A program made the translations under genes and the position numbers. Positions 23,104 through 35,775 of a DNA stretch of 64,000 nt are shown here, one piece after another; within the stretch, counting starts at the first letter, position 1, and each line of letters opens with the position of its first letter. A model generated the notes under the pieces. It had not been told where the DNA came from. It saw only the letters and a list, made by a program, of their open reading frames with translations, and searched no databases. The DNA is from Nomia melanderi (taxonomy: Eukaryota; Arthropoda; Insecta; Hymenoptera; Halictidae): NCBI RefSeq assembly GCF_051020985.1, contig NW_027475134.1, positions 4,340,001 to 4,404,000 of the forward strand, read 5' to 3'.

Positions 23104-24607
23104 GGCCGAGAAAACCACCGTCAAATGGAGCCGGACACGCAGGGTCATGTAAAAATCCAATATATATCTGGTGATATCTCGGGTGCTATTACCGATAGCG
23201 CAATGAATCAAAGTGCATTGTCTGTAGGAGGCTCTGGCGCGTGAATCTGTGCAGCGGGAACGACCTCGGACCACCATGGGCCGAGAAAACCGCAGTCTCA
23301 TGGGGCCGGACACTCAGGGTCATGGAAAAATCCAATATATATCTGGTGATATCTCGGGTGCTATTACAGATAGCGCAATAAATCAAACTGCATTGTCTGT
23401 AGTAGGCCGTGGCGCATGAATCTGTGCAGCGGGAACGACCTCGCACCACCAGGGGCCGAGAAAACCAACGTCTCATGGGGCCGGACATTCAGGTTCAGGG
23501 AAAAATCCAATATATATCTGGTGATATCTCGGGTGCTATTACAGATAGCGCAATAAATCAAAGTGCATTGTCTGTAGGAGGCCCTGGGGCATGAATCTGG
23601 CCAGCGGGAACGACCTCGGACCACCAGGGGCCGAGAAAACCACCGTCTCAGGGGGCCGGACACTCAGGGTCAGGGGAAAAGCCAATATATATCTGGTGAT
23701 ATCTCGGGTGCTATTAGAGATAGCGCAATAAACCAAAGTGAATTATCTGCAGGAGGCCCTGGGGCATGAATCTGTGCTGCGGGAACAACCTCGGACCACC
23801 AGGGGCCGAGAAACCCACCGTCTCATTGGGCCGGACACTCAGGGTTAGGGAAAAATCCAGCATATATCTGGTGATATCTCGGGTGCTATTACAGATAGCG
23901 CAATAAACCAAAGTGCATTGTCTGTAGGAGGCCCTGGCGCATGAATCTGGGCAGCAGGAACGACCTCGGACAACCAGGGGCCGAGAAAACCACCGACACA
24001 TGAGGCCGGACACCCAAGGTCATGCAAAAATCCAGTATATATCTGGTGATATCTCGGGTGCTATTAGAGATAACGCGATAAATCAAAGTAAATTATCTGC
24101 AGGAGGCCCTTGCGCATGAATCTGTGCCGCGGAAACGACGTGGGACCACCAGGGGCCGAGAAAACCACCGACACATGAGGCCGGACACCCAAGGTCATGT
24201 AAAAATCCAGAATATATCTGGTTATATCTCGGGTGCTATTATAGATAGCACAATAAATCAAAGTGCATTGTCTGCAGGAGGCCCTGTCGCATGAATCTGT
24301 GCAGCGGGATCTACCTCGGACCACCAGGGACCCCGAAATTCACCGACACATGGGGCCGGACTGTCACGGTCAGGGTAAAATCCAATATATATCTGGTGAT
24401 ATCTCGGGTGCTATTAGAGATAGCGCAATAAATCAAAGTGCATTGTCCGTATGAGACCCTTGCGCATGAATCTGTGCAGCGGGAACGACCTCGGTCCACC
24501 AGGGACCGAGAAAACCACCGACTCATGGGGCCGGATACTAAGGGTCAGTGTAAAATCCAATATATATCTGGTGATATCTCGGCTGCTATTAGAGATAGCG
24601 CAATAAA
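23104..24607 (+). repeat. 1,504-bp segment, copy 1 (pair 26,954-28,457, shift 3,850)
   Basis: The shift is exactly 22 x 175 bp. Reading both copies line by line I found four differences in copy 1, at 23,150 (T/C), 23,403 (T/G), 23,409 (G/C) and 23,763 (G/C). Left border: the preceding mismatch is at 23,103. Right border: 24,608, where AATAAACC faces AATAAATC. Unusual shared units include the one with GGACCCCGAAATTCACC near 24,329 and the one with GTATGAGACCC near 24,449. Confidence 0.93.
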
Positions 24608-26276
24608 CCAAAGTGAATTATCTGCAGGAGGCCCTGGCGCATGAATCTGTGCAGCGGGAAGGACCTCGGATCACCAGGGGCCGAGAAAACCACCGTCTCA
24701 TTGGGCCGGACACTCAGGGTCAGGGGAAAATCCAATATATATCTGGTGATATCTCGGGTGCTATTACAGATAGCCCAATAAATCAAAGTGCACTGTCTGT
24801 AGAAGGCCCTGGCGCATGAATCTGTGCAGCGGGAACGACCTCGGACCACCAGGGGCCGCGAAAACCACAGTCTCATGGGGCCGGACACTCAGGTTCAGGG
24901 GAAAATTCAATATATATCTGGTGATATCTCAGGTGCTATTACAGATAGCGCAATAAATCAAAGTCCATTGTCTGTAGGAGGCCCTGGCGCATGAATCTGT
25001 GCAGCGGGAACGACCTCGGTCCACCAGGGGCCGAGAAAACCGCAGTCTCACGGGGCCGGACACTCAGTGTCAGGGGAAAATCCAATATATATCTGGTGAT
25101 ATCTCGGCTGCTATTAGAGATAGCGCAATAAACCAAAGTGAATTATCTGCAGGAGGCCCTGGCGCATGAATCTGTGCAGCGGGAACGACCTCGGACCACC
25201 AGGGGCCGAGAAAACCACCGTCAAATGGAGCCGGACACGCAGGGTCATGTAAAAATCCAATATATATCTGGTGATATCTCGGGTGCTATTACCGATAGCG
25301 CAATGAATCAAAGTGGATTGTCTGTAGGAGGCTCTGGCGCATGAATCTGTGCAGCGGGAACGACCTCGGACCACCATGGGCCGAGAAAACCGCAGTCCCA
25401 TGGGGCCGGACACTCAGGGTCATGGAAAAATCCAATATATATCTGGTGATATCTCGGGTGCTATTACAGATAGCGCAATAAATCAAAGTGCATTGTCTGT
25501 AGGAGGCCCTGGGGCATGAATCTGGCCAGCGGGAACGACCTCGGACCACCAGGGGCCGAGAAAACCACCGTCTCAGGGGGCCGGACACTCAGGGTCAGGG
25601 GAAAAGCCAATATATATCTGGTGATATCTCGGGTGCTATTAGAGATAGCGCAATAAACCAAAGTGAATTATCTGCAGGAGGCCCTGGCGCATGAATCTGT
25701 GCAGCGGGAAGGACCTCGGATCACCAGGGGCCGAGAAAACCACCGTCTCATGGGGCCGGACACTCAGGGTCAGGGGAAAATCCAATATATATCAGGTGAT
25801 ATCTCGGGTGCCATTAGAGATAGCGCAATAAACCAAAGCGAGTTATCTGCAGGAGGCCCTGGCGCATGCATCTGTGCTGCGGGAACAACCTCGGACCACC
25901 AGGGGCCGAGAAACCCACCGTCTCATTGGGCCGGACACTCAGGGTCAGGGAAAAATCCAATATATATCTGGTGATATCTCGGGTGCTATTACAGATAGCC
26001 CAATAAATCAAAGTGCACTGTCTGTAGAAGGCCCTGGCGCATGAATCTGTGCAGCGGGAACGACCTCGGACCACCAGGGGCCGAGAAAACCACAGTCTCA
26101 TGGGGCCGGACACTCAGGGTCAGGGGAAAATTCAATATATATCTGGTGATATCTCAGGTGCTATTACAGATAGCGCAATAGATCAAAGTCCATTGTCTGT
26201 AGGAGGCCCTGGCGCATGAATCTGTGCAGCGGGAACGACCTCGGTCCACCAGGGGCCGAGAAAACCGCAGTCTCAC

Positions 26277-26948
26277 GGGGCCGGACACTCAGGGTCAGGG
26301 GAAAATCCAATATATATCTGGTGATATCTCGGGTGCCATTAGAGATAGCGCAATAAACCAAAGTGAGTTATCTGCAGGAGGCCCTGGCGCATGCATCTGT
26401 GCAGCGGGCACGACCTCGGACCACCAGGGGCCGAGAAAACCGCAGTCTCACGGGGCCGGACACTCAGGGTCAGGGGAAAATCCAATATATATCTGGTGAT
26501 ATCTCGGGTGCTATTAGAGATAGCGCAATAAACCAATGTGAATTATCTGCAGGAGGCCCTGGGGCATGAATCTGTGCAGCGGGAACGACCTCGGACCACC
26601 AGGGGCCGAGAAAACCACCGTCTCATGGGGCCGGACACTCAGGGTCAGGGGAAAATCCAATATATATCTGGTGATATCTCGGGTGCCATTAGAGATAGCG
26701 CAATAAACCAAAGTGAGTTATCTGCAGGAGGCCCTGGCGCATGCATCTGTGCAGCGGGAACGACCTCGGACCACCAGGGGCCGAGAAAACCGCAGTCTCA
26801 CGGGGCCGGACACTCAGGGTCAGGGGAAAATCCAATATATATCTGGTGATATCTCGGGTGCCATTAGAGATAGCGCAATAAACCAATGTAAATTCTCTGC
26901 AGGAGGCCCTGGGGCATGAATCTGTGCAGCGGGAACGACCTCGGACCA
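26277..26948 (+). repeat. Dimeric (350-bp) tandem stretch
   Basis: Two alternating monomer variants repeat as a pair. One carries GCCATTAGAGATAGC with GTGAGTTATC and GCATGCATCTG; the other carries ACCAATGT with GGGGCATGAATC. Differences between the two dimers include 26,512 (T/C), CGGGCACG versus CGGGAACG, and GTGAATTATC versus GTAAATTCTC. Confidence 0.8.
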
Positions 26949-26953
26949 TCAGG

Positions 26954-28457
26954 GGCCGAGAAAACCACCGTCAAATGGAGCCGGACACGCAGGGTCATGC
27001 AAAAATCCAATATATATCTGGTGATATCTCGGGTGCTATTACCGATAGCGCAATGAATCAAAGTGCATTGTCTGTAGGAGGCTCTGGCGCGTGAATCTGT
27101 GCAGCGGGAACGACCTCGGACCACCATGGGCCGAGAAAACCGCAGTCTCATGGGGCCGGACACTCAGGGTCATGGAAAAATCCAATATATATCTGGTGAT
27201 ATCTCGGGTGCTATTACAGATAGCGCAATAAATCAAACTGCATTGTCTGTAGGAGGCCCTGGCGCATGAATCTGTGCAGCGGGAACGACCTCGCACCACC
27301 AGGGGCCGAGAAAACCAACGTCTCATGGGGCCGGACATTCAGGTTCAGGGAAAAATCCAATATATATCTGGTGATATCTCGGGTGCTATTACAGATAGCG
27401 CAATAAATCAAAGTGCATTGTCTGTAGGAGGCCCTGGGGCATGAATCTGGCCAGCGGGAACGACCTCGGACCACCAGGGGCCGAGAAAACCACCGTCTCA
27501 GGGGGCCGGACACTCAGGGTCAGGGGAAAAGCCAATATATATCTGGTGATATCTCGGGTGCTATTAGAGATAGCGCAATAAACCAAAGTGAATTATCTGC
27601 AGGAGGCCCTGGCGCATGAATCTGTGCTGCGGGAACAACCTCGGACCACCAGGGGCCGAGAAACCCACCGTCTCATTGGGCCGGACACTCAGGGTTAGGG
27701 AAAAATCCAGCATATATCTGGTGATATCTCGGGTGCTATTACAGATAGCGCAATAAACCAAAGTGCATTGTCTGTAGGAGGCCCTGGCGCATGAATCTGG
27801 GCAGCAGGAACGACCTCGGACAACCAGGGGCCGAGAAAACCACCGACACATGAGGCCGGACACCCAAGGTCATGCAAAAATCCAGTATATATCTGGTGAT
27901 ATCTCGGGTGCTATTAGAGATAACGCGATAAATCAAAGTAAATTATCTGCAGGAGGCCCTTGCGCATGAATCTGTGCCGCGGAAACGACGTGGGACCACC
28001 AGGGGCCGAGAAAACCACCGACACATGAGGCCGGACACCCAAGGTCATGTAAAAATCCAGAATATATCTGGTTATATCTCGGGTGCTATTATAGATAGCA
28101 CAATAAATCAAAGTGCATTGTCTGCAGGAGGCCCTGTCGCATGAATCTGTGCAGCGGGATCTACCTCGGACCACCAGGGACCCCGAAATTCACCGACACA
28201 TGGGGCCGGACTGTCACGGTCAGGGTAAAATCCAATATATATCTGGTGATATCTCGGGTGCTATTAGAGATAGCGCAATAAATCAAAGTGCATTGTCCGT
28301 ATGAGACCCTTGCGCATGAATCTGTGCAGCGGGAACGACCTCGGTCCACCAGGGACCGAGAAAACCACCGACTCATGGGGCCGGATACTAAGGGTCAGTG
28401 TAAAATCCAATATATATCTGGTGATATCTCGGCTGCTATTAGAGATAGCGCAATAAA
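26954..28457 (+). repeat. 1,504-bp segment, copy 2 (pair 23,104-24,607)
   Basis: Near-identical second copy with the same order of eight-plus distinct monomers. Immediately to its left is a dimeric stretch in which 26,277-26,598 repeats at 26,627-26,948 (shift 350) with a few substitutions. The insertion side is therefore itself a recently rearranged spot. Confidence 0.93.
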
Positions 28458-31361
28458 TCAAAGTGCATTATCTGTAGGAGGCCCTGGCGCATGAATCTGT
28501 GCAGCAGGATCGACCTCGGACCACGAGGGGCACAGAAAACCACCGTCTCATGGGGCCGGACGCTCAGGGTCGGGGAAAAATCCAATATATATCAGGTGAT
28601 ATCTCGGGTGCCATTAGAGATAGCGCAATAAATCAAAGTGCATTGCCTGTAGGAGGCACTGGCGAAAGAATCTGTGCAGCAGGATCGACCTCGGACCACG
28701 AGGGACCGAGAAAACCATCGACACATGGGGCCGGACTGTCAGGGTCAAGGTAAAATCCAATATATATCTGGTGATATCTCGGGTGCTATTAAAGATAGCG
28801 CAATAAATCAAAGTGCATTGTCTGCAGGAGGCCCTGGCGCATGAATCAGTGCAGCGGGATCGACCTCGGACCACCAGGGGGCGAGAAAATCACCGTCTCA
28901 TGGCGCCGGACTGTTAGGGTCAGGGAAAAATCCAATATATATCTGGTGATATCTCGGGTGCTATTAGAGATAGCACAATAAACCAAAGTGAATTATCTAT
29001 AGGAGGCCCTGGCGCATGAATCTGTGCAGCGGGAACGACCTCGGACCACCAGGGTCCGAGAAAACCACCGTCTCATGGGGCCGGACACTCAGGGTCAGGG
29101 GAAAATCCAATATATATCAGGTGATATCTCGGGTGCCATTAGAGATAGTGCAATAAACCAAAGTGAGTTATCTGCAGGAGGCCCTGGCGCATGCATCTGT
29201 GCTGCGGGAACAACCTCGGACCACCAGGGGCCGAGAAACCCACCGTCTCATTGGGCCGGACACTCAGGGTCAGGGATAAATCCAATATATATCTGGTGAT
29301 ATCTCGGGTGCTATTACAGATAGCCCTATAAATCAAACTGCATTGTCTGTAGAAGGCCCTGGCGCATGAATCTGTGCAGCGGGAACGACCTCGGACCACC
29401 AGGGGCCGAGAAAACCACCGTCACATGGGGCCGGACAGTCACGGTCAGGGAAAAATCCAATATATATGTGGTGATATCTCGGGTGCTATTACAGATAGCG
29501 CAATAAATCAAAGTGCATTGTCTGCAGGAGGCACTGGCGAATGAATCTGTGCAGCAGGAACGACCTCGGACCACCAGGGGCCGAGAAAATTACAGATATT
29601 CGGAATCCGTCACCCAAGGTCATGTGATAATCCAGCATATATCTGGTGATATCTCGGGTGCTATTACAGATAGCGCAATAAACCAAAGTGCATTGTCTGT
29701 AGGAGGCCCTGGCGCATGAATCTGTGCAGCGGGATCGACCTCGGACCACCAGAGGCCGAGAAAATCATCGTCTCATGGGGCCGGACACTCAGGGTCAGGG
29801 AAAAATCCAATATATATATGGTGATATCTTGGGTGCTATTACAGATAGCGCAATAAATCAAAGTGCATTGTCTGTAGGAGTCCCTGGCGCATGAATCTGT
29901 GCAGCGGGCACGACCTCGGACCACCAGGGGCCGAGAAAACCACCGACTCATGGGGCCGGATACTAAGGGGCAGGGAAAAATCCAATATATATGTGGTGAT
30001 ATCTCGGGTGCTATTACAGATAGCGCAATAAATCAAAGTGCATTGTCAGTAGGAGGCCGTGGCGCATGAATCTGGGCAGCGGGAACGACCTCGGACCACC
30101 AGGGGCCGAGAAGACCACCGTCTCATGGGGCCGGCCACTCAGGGTCAGGGGAAAATCCAATATATATCTGGTGATATCTCGGGTGCTATTAGAGATAGCG
30201 CAATAAGCCAAAGGGAATTATCTGCAGGACGCCCTGGCGCATGCATCTGTGCAGCTGGAACGACCTCGGACCACCAGGGGCCGAGAAAATTACAGATATT
30301 CGGAATCCGTCACCCAAGGTCATGTGATAATCCAGCATATATCTGGTGATATCTCGGGTGCTATTACAGATAGCGCAATAAACCAAAGTGAATTATCTAT
30401 AGGAGGCCCTGGCGCATGAATCTGTGCAGCGGGAACGACCTCGGACCACCAGGGTCCGAGAAAACGACCGTCTCATGGGGTCGGACACTCAAGGTCAGGG
30501 AAAAATCCAATATATATCAGGTGATATCTCGGGTGCCATTAGAGATAGCGCAATAAACCAATGTGAGTTATCTGCAGGAGGCCCTGGCGCATGCATCTGT
30601 GCTGCGGGAACAACCTCGGATCACCAGGGGCCGAGAAAACCACCGTCTCGTGGGGCCGGACACTCAGGGTCAGGGAAAAATCCAATATATATCTGGTGAT
30701 ATCTTGGGTGCTATTACAGATAGCGCAATAAACCAAAGTGAATTATCTGCAGGAGGCCCTGGCGCATGCATCTGTGCAGTGGGAACGACCTCAGACCACC
30801 AGGGGCCGAGAAAACCACCGTCTCATTGGGCCGGACACTCAGGGTCAGGGATAAATCCAATATATATCTGGTGATATCTCGGGTGCTATTACAGATAGCC
30901 CTATAAATCAAACTGCATTGTCTGTAGAAGGCCTTGGCGCATGAATCTGTGCAGCGGGAACGACCTCGGACCACCAGGGGCCGAGAAAACCACCGTCACA
31001 TGGGGCCGGACAGTCAAGGTCAGGGAAAAATCCAATATATATGTGGTGATATCTCGGGTGCTATTACAGATAGCGCAATAAATCAAAGTGCATTGTCTGC
31101 AGGAGGCACTGGCGAATGAATCTGTGCAGCAGGAACGACCTCGGACCACCAGGGGCCGAGAAAATTACAGATATTCGGAATACGTCACCCAAGGTCATGT
31201 GATAATCCAGCATATATCTGGTGATATCTCGGGTGCTATTACAGATAGCGCAATAAACCAAAGTGCATTGTCTGTAGGAGGCCCTGGCTCATGAATCTGT
31301 GCAGCGGGATCGACCTCGGACCACCAGGGGCCGAGAAAACCACCGACACATGGGGCCGGAT

Positions 31362-32411
31362 TGTCAGGGTCAGGGAAAAATCCAATATATATATGGTGAT
31401 ATCTCGGGTGCTATTAGAGGTAGCGCAATAAATCAAAGTCCATTGTCTGTACGAGGCACTGGCGTATGAATCTGTGCAGCAGGAACTACCTCGGACCACC
31501 AGGGGCCGAGAAAATTACAGATATTCGGAATCCGTCACAAAAGGTCATGTAAAAATCCAGCATCTATCTGATGATATCTCGGGTGCTGTTACAGATAGCG
31601 CAATAAACCAAAGTCAATTGTCTGCAGGAAGCCTTGGCGCATGAATCTGTGCAGCGGAATCGACCTCGGACCACCAGGGGCCGAGAAAACCACCGACAAT
31701 TGGTGCCGGACACACAGGGTCGAGGAAAAATTCAATATATATCTGGTGATATCTCGGGTGCTATTGCAGATAGCGCAATAAATCAAAGTGCATTGTCTGT
31801 AGGAGGCCCTAGCACATGAATCTGTGCAGCGGGAACGACCTCGGACCACCAAGGGCTGAGAAAATCACCGTCTCATGGGGCCGGGTTGGCAGGGTCAGGG
31901 AAAAATCCAATATATATCTGGTGATATCTCGGGTGCTATTCCTGATAGCGCAATAAATCAAAGTGCATTGTCTGTAGGAGACCCTGGCGCATGAATCTGT
32001 GCAATGGGATCGACCTCGGACCACCAGGGGCCGAGAAAACCACCGACAATTGGTGCCGGACACACAGGGTCGAGGAAAAATTCAATATATATCTGGTGAT
32101 ATCTCGGGTGCTCTTACAGATAGCGCACTAAACCAAAGTGAATTATCTGCAGGGGGCCCTGGCGCATGAATCTGTGCAGCGGGATCGACCTCGGACCACG
32201 AGGGACCGAGAAAAACATCGACACATGGGGCCGGACTGTCAGGGTCAAGGAAAAATCCAACATTTATCTGGTGATATCTCGGGTGCTATTAGAGATAGCG
32301 CAATAAATCAAAGTGCATTGTCTGTAGGAGGCCATGGCGCATGAATCTGTGCAGCGGGATTGACCTCGGACCAGCAGGGGCCGAGAAAACCATCGTCTCA
32401 CGGGGCCGGAC
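31362..32411 (+). repeat. 1,050-bp (6-monomer) tandem duplication, copy 1
   Basis: Positions 31,362-32,501 match 32,412-33,551 at a shift of exactly 1,050 bp, and I saw no difference over these 1,140 bp. This is a direct tandem duplication with about 90 bp of extra matching at the edge. Distinctive shared units include one with TACGAGGCACTGGCG, one with CGACAATTGGTGCCGG (twice per copy), one with CCGGGTTGGCAGGG and one with CCAACATTTATCTGG. It is either very young, kept alike by conversion, or an assembly duplication. Confidence 0.93.
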
Positions 32412-33551
32412 TGTCAGGGTCAGGGAAAAATCCAATATATATATGGTGATATCTCGGGTGCTATTAGAGGTAGCGCAATAAATCAAAGTCCATTGTCTGT
32501 ACGAGGCACTGGCGTATGAATCTGTGCAGCAGGAACTACCTCGGACCACCAGGGGCCGAGAAAATTACAGATATTCGGAATCCGTCACAAAAGGTCATGT
32601 AAAAATCCAGCATCTATCTGATGATATCTCGGGTGCTGTTACAGATAGCGCAATAAACCAAAGTCAATTGTCTGCAGGAAGCCTTGGCGCATGAATCTGT
32701 GCAGCGGAATCGACCTCGGACCACCAGGGGCCGAGAAAACCACCGACAATTGGTGCCGGACACACAGGGTCGAGGAAAAATTCAATATATATCTGGTGAT
32801 ATCTCGGGTGCTATTGCAGATAGCGCAATAAATCAAAGTGCATTGTCTGTAGGAGGCCCTAGCACATGAATCTGTGCAGCGGGAACGACCTCGGACCACC
32901 AAGGGCTGAGAAAATCACCGTCTCATGGGGCCGGGTTGGCAGGGTCAGGGAAAAATCCAATATATATCTGGTGATATCTCGGGTGCTATTCCTGATAGCG
33001 CAATAAATCAAAGTGCATTGTCTGTAGGAGACCCTGGCGCATGAATCTGTGCAATGGGATCGACCTCGGACCACCAGGGGCCGAGAAAACCACCGACAAT
33101 TGGTGCCGGACACACAGGGTCGAGGAAAAATTCAATATATATCTGGTGATATCTCGGGTGCTCTTACAGATAGCGCACTAAACCAAAGTGAATTATCTGC
33201 AGGGGGCCCTGGCGCATGAATCTGTGCAGCGGGATCGACCTCGGACCACGAGGGACCGAGAAAAACATCGACACATGGGGCCGGACTGTCAGGGTCAAGG
33301 AAAAATCCAACATTTATCTGGTGATATCTCGGGTGCTATTAGAGATAGCGCAATAAATCAAAGTGCATTGTCTGTAGGAGGCCATGGCGCATGAATCTGT
33401 GCAGCGGGATTGACCTCGGACCAGCAGGGGCCGAGAAAACCATCGTCTCACGGGGCCGGACTGTCAGGGTCAGGGAAAAATCCAATATATATATGGTGAT
33501 ATCTCGGGTGCTATTAGAGGTAGCGCAATAAATCAAAGTCCATTGTCTGTA
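32412..33551 (+). repeat. 1,050-bp (6-monomer) tandem duplication, copy 2 plus overlap
   Basis: Second copy, ending at 33,551 where TACGAGG is replaced by TAGGAGG and ordinary type A monomers resume. The left edge of copy 1 is at 31,361, a T/C difference against 32,411. Each copy has one type B unit, at 31,512 and 32,562. Confidence 0.93.
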
Positions 33552-35775
33552 GGAGGCCCTGGCGCATGAATCTGTGCAGCGGCATCGACCTCGGACCACC
33601 AGGGGCCGAGAAAACCACCGTCTCATGGGGCCGGACACTCAGTGTCAGGGGAAAATCCAATATATATCTGGTGATATCTCGGGTGCTATTACAGATAGCG
33701 CAATAAAGCAAAGTGCATTGTCTGTATGAGGCCATGGCGCATGAATCTGTGCAGCGGGATCGAATTCGGACCACCAGGGGCCGAGAAAATCACTTTCTCA
33801 TGAGGCCGGACTATCAGGGTCAGGGAAAGGTGCAATATATATCTGGTGATATCTCGGGTGCTATTAGGGATAGCGAAATAAATCAACGTGCATTGTCTGC
33901 AGGAGGCCCTGGCGCATTAATCTGTGCAGCGGGAACGACCTCGGACCACCAGGGGCCGAGAAAACCACCGTCTCATGGGGTCGGAGACTCAGGGTCAGGG
34001 AAAAATCCAATATATATCTGGTGATATCTCGGGTGCTATTAGAGATAGCGGAATAAATCAAAGTGAATTATCTGCATGGGGCCCTGGCGCATGAATCTCT
34101 GCAGCGGGGTCTACCTCGGACCACGAGGGACCGAGAAGACCATCGACACATGGGGCCGGACTGTCAGGGTCAAGGAACAATCCAATATATATATGGTGAT
34201 ATCTCGGATGCTATTAAAGATAGCGGAATAAATCAAAGTGCATTGTCTGCAGGAGGCCCTGGCGCATGAATCTGTGCAGCGGGATCGACCTCGGACCACC
34301 AGGGGCCGAGAAAACTACCATCTCATGGTGTTCGACACTCAGGGTCAGGGAAAAATCCAATATATATCTGGTGATATCTCGGGTGGTATTAGGGATAGCG
34401 GAATAAATCAAAGTGCATTGTCTGTAGGAGGCACTGGCGAATGAATCTGTGCAGCAGGAACGACCTCGGACCACCAGGCGCCGAGGAAAATTAGAGATAT
34501 TCGGAATCCGTCACCGAAGGTCATGTAAAAATCCAGCATATATCTGGTGATATCTCGGGTGCTATTAGAGATAGCGGAATAAATCAAAGTGCATTGTCTG
34601 TAGGAGGCACTGGCGAATGAATCTGTGCAGCAGGAACGACCTCGGACCACCAGGCGCCGAGAAAATTACCGTCTCATGGTGCCGGACACTCAGGGTCATG
34701 GAAAAATCCAATATATATCTGGTGATATCTCGGGTGCTATTAAAGATAGCGCAATAAACCAAAGTGCATTGTCTGCAGGAGGTCCTGGCGCATGAGTCTG
34801 TGCAGCGGGAACGACCTCGGACCACCAGGGGCCGAGAAAACTACCGTCTCATGGGGCCGGACTGACAGGGTCAGGGAAAAATCCAATATATATCTGGTGA
34901 TATCTCGGGAGCTATTACAGATAGCGCAATAAATCAAAGTGCATTGTCTGTAGGGGGCCCTGGCGCATGAATCTGTGCAGCGGGATCGACCTCGGACCAC
35001 CAGGGGCCGAGAACATCACAGTCTCATGGGGCCGGACTGTCAGGGTCAGGGAAAAATCCAATATATATCTGGTGATATCTCGGGTGCTATTAGGGATAGC
35101 GGAATAAATCAAAGTGCATTGTCTGTAGGAGGCACTGGCGAATGAATCTGTGCAGCAGGAACGACCTCGGACCACCAGGCGCCGAGGAAAATTACAGATA
35201 TTCGGAATCCGTCACCGAAGGTCATGTAAAAATCCAGCATATATCTGGTGATATCTCGGGTGCTATTACAGATAGCGCAATAAACCAAAGTGCATTGTCT
35301 GTATGAGGCATTGGCGCATGAATCTGTGCAGCGGGATCGACCTCGGACCACCAGGGGCCGAGAACATCACCGTCTGATGGGGCCGGACTGTCAGGGTCAG
35401 AGAAAAATCCAATATATATCTGGTGATATCTCGGGTGCTATTGCAGATAGCGCAATAAATCAAAGTGCATTGTCTGTAGGAGGCCCTGGCGCATGAATCT
35501 GTGCAGCGGGATCGACCTCGGACCACCTGGGGCCGAGAAAATCTCCGTCTCATGGGGCCGGACTGTCGGGGTCAGGGAAAAATCCAATATATATCTGGTG
35601 ATATCTCGGGTGCTATTAGAGATAGCGAAATAAATCAAAGTGCATTATCTATAGGATGCCCTGGCGCATAAATCTGTGCAGCGGGATCGACCTCGGACCA
35701 CCAGGGGCCGAGAAAACCACCGACACATGGGGCCGGACTGTCAGGGTCAGGGAAAAATCCAATATATATCTGGCG
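33552..35775 (+). repeat. Array region 6: transition into the HOR domain
   Basis: About 13 monomers. Two of them, near 34,485 and 35,186, carry a 1-bp insertion (GCCGAGGAAAATTA) that moves the register by +1 each time. Much of the segment is re-used downstream: 34,409-34,722 recurs at 39,309-39,622, and about 34,750-35,635 recurs at 44,022-44,907. Many units here read GGGATCGACC rather than GGGAACGACC and GGACTGTCAGGG rather than GGACACTCAGGG. Confidence 0.87.
34409..34722 (+). repeat. 314-bp segment repeated at +4,900 bp (39,309-39,622)
   Basis: I saw no difference between the copies. The segment includes the +1 type B unit with TTAGAGATATTCGG and a unit that starts like type B (GAAAATTAC) but continues as type A (CGTCTCATGG). 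In the downstream position it lies exactly at the boundary between HOR copies A and B. Confidence 0.87.

Larger units (their letters stand above)
22751..31361 (+). repeat. Array region 4: monomers with a 22-monomer-spaced duplication
   Basis: About 49 monomers with no net indel. The left three quarters lack type B units, which return at 29,587. Several units here show partial type B character, such as GGTCATGTAAAAATCCAATA near 23,146 and CACCCAAGGTCATGC near 24,010, which look like shorter exchange tracts. The main structure is the 1,504-bp segment repeated 3,850 bp apart. A related stretch near 25,201-25,660 matches the left copy at shift 2,100, and then at 1,925 after loss of one monomer. 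Confidence 0.88.

Noticed and set aside
28300..28420. Pol III A/B-box or tRNA-derived origin (TGGCGCA plus GGATCGACCTC in GGGATCGACC-type units)
   Set aside because: The B-box-like stretch misses a core base, most units read GGGAACGACC instead, and no acceptor or T-stem pairing fits. The resemblance is too weak.
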